Source of the DNA: Chloroflexota bacterium | GTDB lineage: Bacteria; Chloroflexota; Ktedonobacteria; Ktedonobacterales; JADMIN01 | DNA: 64,000 nt | Assembly (NCBI GenBank): GCA_021323855.1 | Contig: JAJPKE010000024.1 | Span: 62,001-126,000 of the forward strand | Reading direction: 5' to 3' | Shown: piece after piece, positions 40,489 through 50,419 of the stretch | Layout: each line of letters starts with the position of its first letter | Position numbering within the stretch: position 1 is the first letter of the stretch | Made by a program: the position numbers and the translations under genes | The notes under the pieces: model-generated | What the model was told of the DNA's origin: nothing | Database searches by the model: none | Seen by the model: the letters and a program-made list of their open reading frames with translations, nothing else

Positions 40489-41085
40489 TCAAATTTCCAC
40501 GATGACGCCAAACGATTTGAGCAGACCTACCGCCTCTGGCAACGCGAAACGCGCCTTCTTCACCTTGTTGCGGTTGGGGTCAATATCGTAGTTGGTCGCG
40601 CCGATAAAATCAGCCTCACGCAGGTCGGTGCCGGAGAACCGCGCGCCAGCCAGATCAGTCTTCGTGAATATCGCTCGCGACAGACGCGCCTCGCTGAAAT
40701 CCACCTCATGCGCCTCACACTCCACGAACTGCATGCCAGTCAGGTCCAGCTTGAGGAACGATGAATAGCTGACGGCGCAGCGCAGAAAGCTCATGTTGGT
40801 TGCCAGCGCATTGATAGACGACGCATCTGCCCAATCTACGCCAATGACTTTGCTATCAACGAACTGGCTGCCGGTGAAGCGCGACGACTGTACCTTGACG
40901 AGGCTGAGATCACAGGTTTGGAACACGCAATTGATGAACATGCAATCCAGGAATGACGATTCGCGGAATTTACAGCCGGTAAAACGGCACTCCTCGAACT
41001 CGATGCCTTCCATCTCCATCTCTTCAGCAGGGAGATCGGCAAACTCCTCGCGCAGATAGGTAGCCTGCGCAAATACATCAGCCAT
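40489..41085 (-). CDS. Pentapeptide-repeat protein (Qnr-like fold)
   Basis: 198 residues built of A(D/N)LXX-type five-residue repeats over nearly the whole length: FEECRFTGCKFRESSFLDCMF, INCVFQTCDLSLVKVQSS, DFSEARLSRAIFTKTDLAGARF. This gives a right-handed quadrilateral helix. Size and layout, including a final hydrophobic stretch (VGLLKSFGVIVEI), are like Qnr/MfpA gyrase-binding proteins, but that role is only a possibility. GGGGAGAG lies before the ATG; the longer open frame runs through the tRNA and is rejected. Confidence 0.87.
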   Translation of the reverse strand: MADVFAQATYLREEFADLPAEEMEMEGIEFEECRFTGCKFRESSFLDCMFINCVFQTCDLSLVKVQSSRFTGSQFVDSKVIGVDWADASSINALATNMSFLRCAVSYSSFLKLDLTGMQFVECEAHEVDFSEARLSRAIFTKTDLAGARFSGTDLREADFIGATNYDIDPNRNKVKKARFALPEAVGLLKSFGVIVEI

Positions 41086-41190
41086 AGTATTCTCTCCCCA
41101 TCGAGCCACATACCAATAAGGCAATGAGAACGATATGAAAATGCCGCCTTCACCTGTTGGCGAAAGCGGCATACAGTTGTTTCCACAGGG

Positions 41191-41280
41191 TGGCGGAGGA
41201 GGTGGGATTCGAACCCACGGTGCCCTTTCAGGCACACGCGATTTCCAGTCGCGCCCACTAGGCCTCTATGGGACTCCTCC
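41191..41280 (-). tRNA. tRNA-Ser (GGA)
   Basis: The minus strand folds as a class II tRNA: acceptor GGAGGAG/CTCCTCC, a long variable arm GTGCC...GGCAC, T-arm GTGGG-TTCGAAT-CCCAC and anticodon loop CTGGAAA with GGA at 41244-41246. CCA is encoded after the discriminator G. Reads UCC and UCU. Confidence 0.97.
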
Positions 41281-41382
41281 AGGATAATTCACGGATTCAC
41301 GGGACCAATAGACCAGAGACACCACATGGCGAGCGGACGATACGCCTACTCGCCATGCTCAATGGTACTCCAACCAACCCGG

Positions 41383-41470
41383 CGGAAGGGGCGGGATTCG
41401 AACCCGCGGTGCCCTATTCAGGCACGCCGCTTTTCGAGAGCGGTACCATAAACCACTCGGACACCCTTCC
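41383..41470 (-). tRNA. tRNA-Ser (CGA)
   Basis: Class II tRNA on the minus strand: acceptor GGAAGGG/CCCTTCC, long variable arm, T-arm CGGG-TTCGAAT-CCCG and anticodon loop CTCGAAA with CGA at 41434-41436. CCA is not encoded. Reads UCG. Confidence 0.97.
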
Positions 41471-41515
41471 GCCGCGCAGTATATCATGTTTATCCGCACG
41501 CTGCAAGATACGCCG

Positions 41516-42559
41516 CTACTTGCCGGAATCCTCAGCTTGCTCCCATAGGCTCAGGGTATTGGGATCCACACGATAGGGGATACCGAGGTGTTCGTAGGCC
41601 AACCGCGTGGCAATGCGGCCACGCGGCGTGCGCGCCAGAAAGCCAAGCTGCAACAGATACGGTTCCAGCACGTCCTCGATGGTCTCGGTCTCTTCGCTGA
41701 TGCTGGCGGCAATCGTCTCGATGCCCACGGGGCCGCCATCAAACTTCTGGATGATTGCTTGTAGCAGCGTGCGGTCGGTGGGATCGAGTCCCCGGTCGTC
41801 CACTTCCAGCGCATTCAGCGCCGCGCGCGCCACATCCAGCGTAATCACGCCGTCAGCGCGCACCTGCGCATAGTCGCGTGCGCGGCGCAGCAGGCGGTTG
41901 GCGATACGCGGTGTGCCACGCGAGCGGCGGGCAATCTCATTTTCGCCGCCATCATCCATATTCACCTGAAGAATGTGCGCAGAACGGCGGATGATCTTCT
42001 GCAGCGAAGCCTCGTCATAAAATTGCAGGCGATAGATTGCGCCAAAGCGGTCGCGCAAGGGAGCCGCCAGCGCGCCCAGGCGTGTCGTCGCGCCGACGAC
42101 GGTAAACGGCTTCAGTGGCAGGCGCACGCTACGAGCGGACGGCCCTTTGCCGATGATGAGGTCCAGCGCGAAGTCTTCCATCGCTGAATAGAGCCGCTCC
42201 TCCACGACACGGCTCAGGCGGTGAATCTCATCAATGAACAGTACATCCCCTTCATCGAGCGCCGTCAGAATTGAGGCGAGATCACCGGCGTGTTCGATGG
42301 CAGGGCCGGAGGTCATGCGGATATTGGCGCCCATCTCATTGGCGATGATAAGCGAAAGCGAGGTTTTGCCCAGCCCTGGCGGCCCATAGAGCAGCACATG
42401 ATCCAGCGCCTCATTACGTTTCAGCGCCGCTTCCAGCAGGATGCGCAGGTTGCCCTTCACCGTTTCCTGCCCGATATAGTCGTCGAGATGACGGGGGCGT
42501 AGTGTTGTTTCCTGGTTATCATCTTCGCCTGAGTTCGGCGATACAATGCGGTCGGCCAT
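41516..42559 (-). CDS. ruvB: Holliday junction branch-migration ATPase RuvB
   Basis: Hexameric AAA+ motor for branch migration with Ruv[20 protein letters not shown], Walker [13 protein letters not shown], Walker [13 protein letters not shown], sensor GATTRLGAL and [15 protein letters not shown], then the C-terminal winged helix ([22 protein letters not shown]). 347 aa is standard. The ATG at 42559 starts the family-typical MADRIVSP. ruvA/ruvC are not adjacent. A LexA-type box lies in its promoter region, matching SOS control known for ruvAB in many bacteria. Confidence 0.96.
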   Translation of the reverse strand: MADRIVSPNSGEDDNQETTLRPRHLDDYIGQETVKGNLRILLEAALKRNEALDHVLLYGPPGLGKTSLSLIIANEMGANIRMTSGPAIEHAGDLASILTALDEGDVLFIDEIHRLSRVVEERLYSAMEDFALDLIIGKGPSARSVRLPLKPFTVVGATTRLGALAAPLRDRFGAIYRLQFYDEASLQKIIRRSAHILQVNMDDGGENEIARRSRGTPRIANRLLRRARDYAQVRADGVITLDVARAALNALEVDDRGLDPTDRTLLQAIIQKFDGGPVGIETIAASISEETETIEDVLEPYLLQLGFLARTPRGRIATRLAYEHLGIPYRVDPNTLSLWEQAEDSGK

Positions 42560-42636
42560 GCGCGCTTCTCCGGTGATGTTCTGACGCTATCCGCGTCCAG
42601 TTATAGCAACTATGGAAGCTTCGGATACGCGAAAAG

Positions 42637-42650
42637 AGAACGTGTGTTCT
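42637..42650. promoter_or_regulatory. LexA-type SOS box upstream of ruvB
   Basis: AGAACGTGTGTTCT, a GAACNNNNGTTC palindrome, 78 bases before ruvB and about 10 bases after its predicted transcription start. Same motif class as 18867-18880. Confidence 0.7.
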
Positions 42651-42666
42651 ATGATTCCTGCTCCAT

Positions 42667-42675
42667 AGTATATCA
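42667..42675 (-). promoter_or_regulatory. Extended -10 promoter of ruvB
   Basis: Minus-strand TGATATACT (TG-n-TATACT), just upstream of the LexA-type box. Confidence 0.5.
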
Positions 42676-42746
42676 TCTTTGTCATGTGCTTATTCTTGTC
42701 ATCTGTTGCCAAGTTGGAAAGTTATGTCAGGTCGCCGCGTGAAAAA

Positions 42747-42793
42747 TTCGGGCAGCGTTCACCGTGCTGTGTAGCGGGTGAACGCTGCCCGAA
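42747..42793 (-). terminator. Terminator of the 144-residue hypothetical gene
   Basis: A perfect 17-bp stem (TTCGGGCAGCGTTCACC arm at 42747-42763, mirror arm at 42777-42793). On the minus strand it is followed by TTTTTC. It lies 18 bases after the gene. Confidence 0.85.
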
Positions 42794-42811
42794 CGAACTG
42801 AGCAGGAATCA

Positions 42812-43243
42812 CTACTTGCCGTGATGGGCGAGATAGCGTTTCGCGGCGAAGGCGGCCAGCGCGCCAACGGCAATTGCCCCACCAGCGATGAGAACGTCGC
42901 GCATCAGTTCCGGATGATTCTTCAGGATGAAGCGGTGCATCTCGGCCACTTGCTGCGGCGTCGCCGTGGAGGGATCAATCGCGGCAAGCTGGGCAGCCTC
43001 TGGCGAGCTACCGGCGACGGTCTGAAGCTTATCCTTGAACTGCTGCGCGGCGCCTTGCAGTTGCGCTGGTGACATGTTCTCATAGTGTTCGTTTGTCACC
43101 TGCTGCACAATCGCTGGGTCCGCATTCTGGTGGAAGTCCTCAACCGCAGCCGCCGCCTGTTGCGCGGGAATGGTCGTCGCCGTGCCGGCATCGTGATGCT
43201 GCGCAAGCTGCTGTAAGTCAGGATGGTTCGGATCTTGGAACAT
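42812..43243 (-). CDS. Hypothetical protein with C-terminal membrane helix
   Basis: 143 residues: a Gln/Ala-rich helical region (PDLQQLAQHHDAGTATTIP, QQVTNEHYENMSPAQLQGAA), a repeat-like TPQQVAEMHRF segment and a C-terminal hydrophobic helix (DVLIAGGAIAVGALAAFAA) before a basic end. AAGGAG lies 9 bases before the ATG at 43243; GTG at 43249 is an alternative. I do not recognise the family; tail anchoring is inferred. It ends in a strong terminator. Confidence 0.72.
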   Translation of the reverse strand: MFQDPNHPDLQQLAQHHDAGTATTIPAQQAAAAVEDFHQNADPAIVQQVTNEHYENMSPAQLQGAAQQFKDKLQTVAGSSPEAAQLAAIDPSTATPQQVAEMHRFILKNHPELMRDVLIAGGAIAVGALAAFAAKRYLAHHGK

Positions 43244-43439
43244 CGCCACTGTCTCCTTGGAAAACTCTGCGACCTCGCCACCAGCGTCAATTTCTCATGA
43301 ACAGCCAGCAATAGCTAGCCAGCACTGGCAGCACAACCGATGCACCATTGCTGCGATGGTGCCCAGCCAGTGTATCACACTGCGCGCTTCCGGTCTTGTG
43401 GAATAAGACCTTCTGTGACGAAGATCACAGTTTTCCCGT

Positions 43440-44213
43440 TCATACCGTGAGTGTATCGCCGTCGTTCGGCACAATGATCTCGCCGCTAAACGCCTGCGCC
43501 GCCTCCGCGCGTAGCTCCTCTGGCGTCGCGCCCAGGTGAACAAGCGCCAGCCGCTCCGCACCACAGGCAGCGGCAAGCTGTCCCGCCTCGTGCGCCGTCA
43601 GATGGCGGGTGGAACGCGCCTCCGCGACATATTTGTTCAGAAAGGTAGACTCAGTAATCAGCGTTTTCGCGTTCTGGCTGAGTTCGGCAATGTGCGGATT
43701 CGGCTGCGTATCACAGGTATACGCCAGCACGCCATCCGGCAGTTCAAGGCGCAGCCCCAATGTGGGAACCGTGTGGTCCATGCTGAAGGTTTGCGCTGGT
43801 AGCCCTGCCAACGTCAGCGATTGCCCATGCTCAACCGGCGTAAAGGTAATGTCATAAGGCCACTGGTCCAGTTTCAGCTCAAAGCCGAACACCCGCACCA
43901 GACCATGCGCCACCTCCAGCACCGGCGAAGACGCCCAGATGCGTAACGGCGCACAACGCCCGCCCAGCCGAAAACTTTCTAGCAGTGACGGCAGGCTACC
44001 GATGTGGTCAATATGCGCATGTGTGATGAAGAGATCGCTGATGGCGTCCGGTCCCAGTCCGGCGCGAAGCAGGGCACAATAGACATCGCCACCGCTATCT
44101 ATCAGCAACCCATTTCCTATGCCCGGCATATCGGGGACGATGGCAAGAGCAGTATTGGTGCGGTCGGCGGTTGGCAGCGCGGCGGCGGTGCCAAGAAAGA
44201 TCAATCGGGCCAT
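43440..44213 (-). CDS. MBL-fold metal-dependent hydrolase (RNase Z-like)
   Basis: 257-residue metallo-beta-lactamase-fold enzyme. ITHAHIDHIGSLP is the HxHxDH metal motif, with later metal-site histidines in FSMDHTVPTLG and RHLTAHEAG and the Asp in YTCDTQPN. The architecture and length resemble RNase Z/AtsA-like members, but tRNA 3'-processing cannot be claimed from sequence alone. The ATG at 44213 starts the usual first strand (MARLIFLGTAAA). Substrate unknown. Confidence 0.88.
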   Translation of the reverse strand: MARLIFLGTAAALPTADRTNTALAIVPDMPGIGNGLLIDSGGDVYCALLRAGLGPDAISDLFITHAHIDHIGSLPSLLESFRLGGRCAPLRIWASSPVLEVAHGLVRVFGFELKLDQWPYDITFTPVEHGQSLTLAGLPAQTFSMDHTVPTLGLRLELPDGVLAYTCDTQPNPHIAELSQNAKTLITESTFLNKYVAEARSTRHLTAHEAGQLAAACGAERLALVHLGATPEELRAEAAQAFSGEIIVPNDGDTLTV

Positions 44214-44255
44214 ACATCGTTTCCTTTATGGATGGTTGTCGCCGCGCCGTGGTTG

Positions 44256-44981
44256 CTACCAGTCCTCACCACGCTGGTTGTACGGCTCTTGGTCCGCGCG
44301 CCGGTTGGGCTGGGAGCCTCCATCACCGCGTCGCATAGGAGATGCCATAGGCGTAGAAGACACCTGGGGATTATTATACCGTGCGGAAACGTCCTGGCGA
44401 TATGGTTGCTGTCCTTGTCCGTGTCCGTGCCCCTGTCCCTGCCGCATGCTGTTTGCGCCAACCGGAGCGGAGGGGCGTCGTTGCATCGGATACTGAGGGT
44501 ACTGCGCATTTTGCGGATTCTCTGGATATTGGCGTGACATTGGCGGCGCAACGGCATCCAACGTCTCTGGATTGTGGCGGCCTAGCAACTGGCCGGTGAG
44601 CATGGCAATGCCGAGAAACACAGCGGCAAAAAAGAGAATGACGGCGCTGATGCGGATGGGATGCGCAGCGGCGATGGCTGGCAACGCATCGGAACTGCGA
44701 GCGAGAAAGATGAAGGCAATGATCGAAACAGCATAGAAGAGCGCCGCAATGCCGCCGGAAACGCTCGCCCCAGCGGCCCCACTCATGCCGTTATCGCGCG
44801 CGCGACCGCCGATGAGTCCAGAAATGACAGCGCCAACTATCAAACCGCCAAAGAGCGCGAGCATGCCGACCACCACGGGATCGCCAGGATAGAACCCGAA
44901 ATAATTGGCAAGGTTGACGCCAACCAGCGGCAGCACGCCAATTAACCAACCGACAAGGCCACCGATGACACGCCTGCCCAT
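44256..44981 (-). CDS. Four-helix membrane protein with disordered tail
   Basis: 241 residues. Four hydrophobic helices lie in residues 1-140 (GGLVGWLIGVLPLVGV, VVVGMLALFGGLIVGAVISGL, GIAALFYAVSIIAFIFL, ISAVILFFAAVFLGIAML). Glycine-rich GGLIGGRARDNG loops join them. The last 95 residues are Pro/Gln/Asn-rich and disordered, with GQGHGHGQGQQ. GAGGAACG lies before the ATG. No family recognised; a small membrane scaffold is the best description. Confidence 0.7.
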   Translation of the reverse strand: MGRRVIGGLVGWLIGVLPLVGVNLANYFGFYPGDPVVVGMLALFGGLIVGAVISGLIGGRARDNGMSGAAGASVSGGIAALFYAVSIIAFIFLARSSDALPAIAAAHPIRISAVILFFAAVFLGIAMLTGQLLGRHNPETLDAVAPPMSRQYPENPQNAQYPQYPMQRRPSAPVGANSMRQGQGHGHGQGQQPYRQDVSARYNNPQVSSTPMASPMRRGDGGSQPNRRADQEPYNQRGEDW

Positions 44982-45173
44982 AGCCGTTCCTCGCTCTTTG
45001 CCCATATGACGTGTATGACGTTGGGCGAATATCAGGAAAGATGAGTATGATTCAGCGCCAGTGTACGCGGGCAGGCACATTCCGTCAACCTGGCAGCCCG
45101 GAGGTCATAGGTTGATTAGGATGGTTGGGCTGACACACCTCCACCGGCCCAACACATCTCAGCCGCAGGCACT

Positions 45174-46676
45174 CTATTCCTCCCAATCGCGGACGCGGCT
45201 GACCGCCTTGCGCCAGCCGCGATACAGCCGCTCGCGCTCATCAGCAGGCATGCTGGGCGTAAACTCGCGGTCGCGTTTCCACAGCGCCGCCAATTCCTGT
45301 TGATCGCGCCAGATGCCGGTCGCCAGTCCCGCCAGGTAGGCAGCGCCAAGCGCCGTCGTCTCGCGTATCTGTGGGCGCTGCACCGGCACATCCAGTTGCC
45401 CGGCCAGGAATTGCATCAACTCGTCATTGCCAGCAGCGCCGCCATCTACGCGCATCGTCAGCAGCGGCTCCGGCGTATCGGCCAGCATCGCTTCCGTGAG
45501 ATCGCGCGTCTGGTAGGCCATCGCTTGAATAGCCGCTTTCGCAACATGCGCCGCCGTCGTGCCGCGCGTCAGCCCAAAAATGCCGCCACGCGCCTTCGCA
45601 TCCCAATACGGCGCGCCCAGCCCTACAAAGGCTGGCACGAGATAGACTCCGCCGGTACCCGGCACAGAGGCCGCCAGTTGCTCCACCTCGGCGCTCGTCT
45701 TGATAATGCCCAGGCCATCGCGGAGCCACTGCACCACCGCACCCGCGATGAAGACGCTGCCCTCAAGCGCGTAGGTAATCGCGGGCTTTTCTGGAGCGCC
45801 CAGCGCCCAGCAGATAGTGGTCAGCAGACCATGACCCGATTGCTGCGCCACGTCGCCGGTGTTGAGCAGCAAAAAACAGCCGGTGCCAAACGTACTCTTC
45901 GCCATCCCTGGCGCAAAACACGCCTGCCCGAAGGTGGCCGCCTGCTGGTCGCCCGCCACGCCGGCAATCGGGATCGGCGCGCCGAAATGCGCGGGATCAC
46001 AATGCGCATAGATATGGCTCGACGGCAGCACCTCCGGCAGCATCGCGCGTGGCACGTCCAACTCGCGCAACAGGTCGTCGTCCCAGGTCAGCGTGTGGAT
46101 GTTGAAGAGCAGCGTGCGTGAAGCGTTGGTATAGTCGGTGACGTGGACGCGCCCGCCCGAAAGCCGCCAGATGAGGAAGCTATCCACCGTGCCGAAGAGC
46201 AGTTCGCCGCGCTCAGCCCGTTCGCGCGCCCCTGGCACATGATCCAGCAGCCACTTGACTTTCGTGCCAGAAAAGTAAGCGTCTATCAGCAGACCGGTCT
46301 TGGCGCGGATGGTGTCTTCCAGCCCGTGCGCGCGGAGTTCGGCGCAGATTGGCTCTGTCAGGCGGCTCTGCCAGACGATGGCGTTGTGAATTGGGCGGCC
46401 AGTGGCGCGCTCCCAGATCAGCGTCGTCTCGCGCTGATTGGTGATGCCGATGGCGGCGACCTCGCTGGCGGCGACGTTACTCTCGCGTAGCACGCGCTGA
46501 GCAGTGGCAAGCTGGCTGGCCCAGATATCCTCCGGGTGATGCTCCACCAACCCCGGTGCGGGGAAAAGCTGCGGAAACTCTTGCTGGGCGACATGCCGCA
46601 CCATGCCCGCTTCATCGAAAAGGATTGCCCGCGAACTCGTCGTTCCCTGGTCCAGGGCAAGAATGTAACGCGCCAT
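45174..46676 (-). CDS. glpK: Glycerol kinase
   Basis: Phosphorylates glycerol to glycerol-3-phosphate. FGGY-family motifs: [18 protein letters not shown] at the start, [23 protein letters not shown], the [19 protein letters not shown] block and [14 protein letters not shown] near the end. 500 aa is normal. The ATG at 46676 is preceded by AAAGGCGG; a longer upstream frame is not family-like. No glycerol facilitator or dehydrogenase gene is adjacent. A palindrome TATTGGCCAATA lies about 100 bases upstream. Confidence 0.95.
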   Translation of the reverse strand: MARYILALDQGTTSSRAILFDEAGMVRHVAQQEFPQLFPAPGLVEHHPEDIWASQLATAQRVLRESNVAASEVAAIGITNQRETTLIWERATGRPIHNAIVWQSRLTEPICAELRAHGLEDTIRAKTGLLIDAYFSGTKVKWLLDHVPGARERAERGELLFGTVDSFLIWRLSGGRVHVTDYTNASRTLLFNIHTLTWDDDLLRELDVPRAMLPEVLPSSHIYAHCDPAHFGAPIPIAGVAGDQQAATFGQACFAPGMAKSTFGTGCFLLLNTGDVAQQSGHGLLTTICWALGAPEKPAITYALEGSVFIAGAVVQWLRDGLGIIKTSAEVEQLAASVPGTGGVYLVPAFVGLGAPYWDAKARGGIFGLTRGTTAAHVAKAAIQAMAYQTRDLTEAMLADTPEPLLTMRVDGGAAGNDELMQFLAGQLDVPVQRPQIRETTALGAAYLAGLATGIWRDQQELAALWKRDREFTPSMPADERERLYRGWRKAVSRVRDWEE

Positions 46677-47061
46677 GCCGAACCGCCTTTCTGCTATAGA
46701 ACAGCCTGCCGGATAGACTGGATAGCAGCGTACAACATAGAAGTACCACCCGGCTAGCAGATACTTTCCGCCGGTATTGGCCAATATACCTGATTTTTTG
46801 GCCCATGCGAGTACCTGTACCCTTGCCACCATCCCCAGAGGTCGCCTACAATACAGGGACCGCCGCGCCGGTATGTCGCTTCCATAGGGTGGTTCATCCA
46901 CTCAACAGTAAGCAATCAATACAGGTATCATAGCGCACTATTTCTGTAGAATCAGAACACGGCAGGCGGACCCATCAGAGGTAAGGTGACATTGGGGGAA
47001 GGAGGCGCGCGGACGAGTAGCCGTTTTGGCCGCGCTGGAGCGAGCATGCGGACGCGCGAAC
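46677..47061. other. Divergent gap between glpK and the sensor-like gene
   Basis: 385 bases. The perfect 12-base palindrome TATTGGCCAATA at 46775-46786, lying in a longer imperfect GGTAT...ATACC repeat, is a possible glpK operator. On the plus strand GGAAGGAGG at 46998-47006 and a TGTAGAAT at 46946-46953 may belong to the sensor gene. No coding sequence is seen. Confidence 0.4.
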
Positions 47062-49161
47062 ATGGTATTTATGATCAATCAATCGGACTCATTTCAACCT
47101 GCCCCGGAGCGCAAACTGGCGCTCTCCGGGTTGATACGCCGCACGATGGCAACCGCCGCAGAGCGTGAGCAGCAGCGAAGCAGGCTCGTCAGCATTTTGA
47201 TTCTGGCGCAGTTCCTGGTCACAGCCATCACCACCGCAGGCTACATCGGCACTCCCACGGCGATTCCATCTATTCTGGCGGGGGCGTTTGCGCTATTGAT
47301 CTATGTTGTGGCGTTCGTGGCAAACCACTTCTTCCATCGCGGCTCTCTGGCCTCTTACCTGCTCGTCATCGGCGGCAGCGTCGCCATTCTCGCCCAGACG
47401 CTCGTGCTGGCGATCAGTGGCGAACCCACGCGCGCCGGCCAGGCGTCGTTGCTCTTCATCGCCATCATCCTTGAAGCCGGACTGCTCTTTGCGCCGGAAG
47501 TCACACTGATTATCGCCGTCTCCACGATGTTCTTCTCAGCATTTGCCATTCTCTTCGGCCTATCGAGTGATCCGAGCATGGAGCGGCATGATGCGTATTT
47601 GCTGATGGTGTTTACGCTCGGCCTTCAGGCGCTAGCGGCTCTCCCAGCGTGGCACATCTCGCAGTACATGCACGAGTTGTTGCTGGAATCAGAACGTGCC
47701 CAGCAGCTTGAGTTTGCACAGGCACGCTACGAGGCGCTTTCTACCCAGGTCAACGACCATCAACGCTTCCTGGAAGAAACGGTCGGCAGCCTGTTGCAGA
47801 CTATCTCACGCGCTATGACAGGCGACTATTTGGTGCGCGCGGAGATACCGGATAGCGAACTCACACCGCTGGCCGATAGCCTCAATTTGTTGTTGCAACG
47901 CTATGAGGCAGCGACGCAGGCGGAGCAGGTGCGCTCACGGATGGACGCCGCTGCGCTACCCATGATTGACTCGATTGCGCGCATGACGGAGCCGACGACG
48001 CCGACGCCCACCAGCCTGCCGATCATGACGAATACGCCGCTGGATAGCGTGTCGGTGGTGTTGAGCCAGATGCAATCGAACCTCACCAACCGCCTGGGCC
48101 GCGTACAACGGCTGGCGGGTGAGGTGGTCAGCACGCTCAATCACAGCCAGGAGCCATTCAGCGGCATATTGGACGCGGTGAGCGAAGCGCAGCGTATCGC
48201 GGGCTTCCTCGTGGACACCTCCGTCACGGCGCTCAACACCACACGCAAACAACTGGCGCAGGTAGCGACGATGCGCCGGATGTTGACGCCGCTGCTGCCA
48301 GAGGAAATTACCCGTGCGCCAGAGAACGAGTTGCCGCGTGTCAACACTGGCAATCTGAACCCGGAGATTGGCGACCTGAGCGGGCTAGCGCAGGACCTCG
48401 GCATGGGGTCCTCTGGCTTCACCGGCCAGTTCCCGGCGGTTGCCTCAGATGGCGATACAGCAGCCGATCTCAACATCGCGCCGCTGACGTTGCCATTGCA
48501 GGCGCTCGATGCAACTGCTGCCCCCAACGCGCCGGTGCTTGCTCTACAAAACACCGGCGGCGATGACGCCAACGCGCCAGAGAACAGCGATTCAGATGTG
48601 CGGCCCATCGCCAGCGATGAACTGCTGCCAGAACTGGTGGAAACCTGGAACTTGACCACACAGATAGATGCAGAGCTGGCGCAGCTCGAACGCGCGCTGA
48701 GCCAGTTGAGCCGCGAGGCCGGCGTGCAATCGAAACATCTACGCACCGCCGACGCCAACGTCGCCTGGTTCCGCTCCACGCTGGATGCCGTGCGCGGCAA
48801 TGCCGAACAGCTTCAACAGATCGCGGCAACGACGCTTCAGACGCCCGGCGGCGATTCAGCACCCGCCATGCCGTCTCGCCCGCTGCCACAATCGCCGCTG
48901 GCGCGCGGACCGCAGTTGACGCGCCCCATCCCGCCGGATATGCAGGGAGACGACGGCACGCTGGCGGAACTGGCACGGCAAATCGTAGATGGGCCAGATG
49001 TCGCGCCCGCGCCCGCCGGTGCGCCGGGCGACGCGATAGATTCGCTGCATGCCCCTGGCTCTTTGCGAGCCTCTGACCTGCTCTCCTTTGGTCAGAATGA
49101 CTTCCCTTCACTGGCAGACAGCAAAGCCGAACCCCCAGAGAACGAACAAACGGGCGAGTAA
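47062..49161 (+). CDS. HAMP-like membrane sensor without output domain
   Basis: About 699 residues. Six hydrophobic helices in the first 200 residues form a 6TM region. A HAMP-like segment follows (LLQTISRAMTGDYLVRAEIPDSELTPLADSLNLLLQRYE). The rest is alpha-helical coiled coil (DSVSVVLSQMQSNLTNRLG, QIDAELAQLERALSQLS) joined by Pro/Thr/Gly-rich linkers. No kinase, MCP-signalling, GGDEF or EAL motif is seen. It may be a scaffold or a degenerate chemoreceptor-like protein. The start is uncertain: ATG 47062 or 47071. It converges on the thiolase across repeat A copy 3. Confidence 0.7.
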   Translation: MVFMINQSDSFQPAPERKLALSGLIRRTMATAAEREQQRSRLVSILILAQFLVTAITTAGYIGTPTAIPSILAGAFALLIYVVAFVANHFFHRGSLASYLLVIGGSVAILAQTLVLAISGEPTRAGQASLLFIAIILEAGLLFAPEVTLIIAVSTMFFSAFAILFGLSSDPSMERHDAYLLMVFTLGLQALAALPAWHISQYMHELLLESERAQQLEFAQARYEALSTQVNDHQRFLEETVGSLLQTISRAMTGDYLVRAEIPDSELTPLADSLNLLLQRYEAATQAEQVRSRMDAAALPMIDSIARMTEPTTPTPTSLPIMTNTPLDSVSVVLSQMQSNLTNRLGRVQRLAGEVVSTLNHSQEPFSGILDAVSEAQRIAGFLVDTSVTALNTTRKQLAQVATMRRMLTPLLPEEITRAPENELPRVNTGNLNPEIGDLSGLAQDLGMGSSGFTGQFPAVASDGDTAADLNIAPLTLPLQALDATAAPNAPVLALQNTGGDDANAPENSDSDVRPIASDELLPELVETWNLTTQIDAELAQLERALSQLSREAGVQSKHLRTADANVAWFRSTLDAVRGNAEQLQQIAATTLQTPGGDSAPAMPSRPLPQSPLARGPQLTRPIPPDMQGDDGTLAELARQIVDGPDVAPAPAGAPGDAIDSLHAPGSLRASDLLSFGQNDFPSLADSKAEPPENEQTGE

Positions 49162-49174
49162 ATGGTGTAAACAA

Positions 49175-49214
49175 CTCACCCCTCTCCTTGTGAGGAGAGG
49201 GGCTGGGGGTGAGG
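49175..49214. repeat. Dispersed hairpin repeat A, copy 3
   Basis: CTCACCCC and GGGGTGAG outer arms with a CCCCTCTCC/GGAGAGGGG core. It lies between two convergent genes whose stops are only 55 bases apart, and so could end both transcripts. Confidence 0.75.
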
Positions 49215-49215
49215 A

Positions 49216-50415
49216 CTATATGCGCTCGATAATAGTAGCGATGCCCTGGCCGACGCCGATGCACATGGTCGCCAGGCCGTAGCGCCCATTGCGCCGCTCC
49301 AGTTCGTGCAGCAACGTCGTCATCAGCCGCGCGCCGGAGCAGCCGAGCGGATGCCCGATGGCGATAGCGCCGCCATTGACGTTGACACGCTCTGGGTCCA
49401 GGCCAAGTTCACGCATGCAGGGCAGCGATTGCGCGGCAAAAGCCTCGTTCAACTCCACCAGATCGAGGTCATCTACGCGGAGTCCAGCGCGTTGCAAGGC
49501 TTTGCGGGTCGCCGGAATCGGCCCAAGCCCCATATACGCCGGGTCAACACCCGCCACAGCGCAGCTAAGGATGCGTGCGCGTGGCCGCAGCCCCGCCTGC
49601 TCCGCCGCCGTCCGCGAGGCGAGCACGAGCGCCGCCGCTCCATCGTTGATGCCAGAGCTATTGCCGGCGGTGACACTGCCATCTTTGCGAAACACCGGCT
49701 TGAGCTGCGCCAGTTTCTCCAGCGTCGTGTCGCGGCGCGGCTGCTCATCCACCTCCACCGTTACCGTGCCAGCCTTACCACCCGGTGTCTCGACTGGAAC
49801 GATCTCCTCGCGCAGCCGCCCAGAATCTATCGCGGCGATGGCGCGTTGATTGCTTCTGAGCGCAAACGCATCCTGATCTTCGCGCGTCACGCCGTAGCGC
49901 TCGGCCACATTCTCCGCCGTCTCGCCCATGCTATAGGGATGATACATCTCGGCAAGGCGCGGATTGATGAAGCGCCAGCCGAGCGTCGTATCCTGAAGTT
50001 TCATTTCGCCACGCGCAAAGGCAGTAGGCGACTTGCCCAGTACATACGGCGCGCGCGTCATACTTTCGACGCCGCCCGCCACATAGAAACTGCCCTCGCC
50101 AACCTGAAGCGCATGCGCGGCGCTGTTGATCGCCTGCAAGCCAGAACCGCAGAGTCGGTTGACCGTCTGCCCCGCCACCTCGATGGGCAGACCGGCCAGC
50201 AGCAACGCCATGCGGGCGACATTGCGATTGTCCTCGCCAGCCTGGTTGGCGCAACCCAGGATGACATCCTCGATCTGGTCGCGATTGATACCAGCGCGAC
50301 GCACCGCCTCGACAATCGCCAGCGCCGCCAGATCATCTGGGCGCATATCTTTGAGCGCGCCGCCATAGCGCCCGATAGGCGTGCGCACTGCCGAGAGTAT
50401 TACTGCTTCTTCCAT
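49216..50415 (-). CDS. Acetyl-CoA acetyltransferase (thiolase)
   Basis: Degradative-type thiolase, 399 aa. The nucleophile Cys is in [15 protein letters not shown], the second active Cys and His are in [12 protein letters not shown] and CIGVGQG, and [12 protein letters not shown] is the family block. [20 protein letters not shown] opens the protein. It follows enoyl-CoA hydratase by 4 bases on the same strand, so a beta-oxidation-like pair is clear. 3-ketoadipyl-CoA thiolase is a possible alternative. The ATG at 50415 is used; the longer frame runs into the hydratase gene. Confidence 0.93.
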   Translation of the reverse strand: MEEAVILSAVRTPIGRYGGALKDMRPDDLAALAIVEAVRRAGINRDQIEDVILGCANQAGEDNRNVARMALLLAGLPIEVAGQTVNRLCGSGLQAINSAAHALQVGEGSFYVAGGVESMTRAPYVLGKSPTAFARGEMKLQDTTLGWRFINPRLAEMYHPYSMGETAENVAERYGVTREDQDAFALRSNQRAIAAIDSGRLREEIVPVETPGGKAGTVTVEVDEQPRRDTTLEKLAQLKPVFRKDGSVTAGNSSGINDGAAALVLASRTAAEQAGLRPRARILSCAVAGVDPAYMGLGPIPATRKALQRAGLRVDDLDLVELNEAFAAQSLPCMRELGLDPERVNVNGGAIAIGHPLGCSGARLMTTLLHELERRNGRYGLATMCIGVGQGIATIIERI

Positions 50416-50419
50416 CGCA

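Noticed and set aside
41086..41235. N-terminal extension of the pentapeptide protein through the tRNA
   Set aside because: It would read across tRNA-Ser(GGA); the ATG at 41085 has a good ribosome-binding site.
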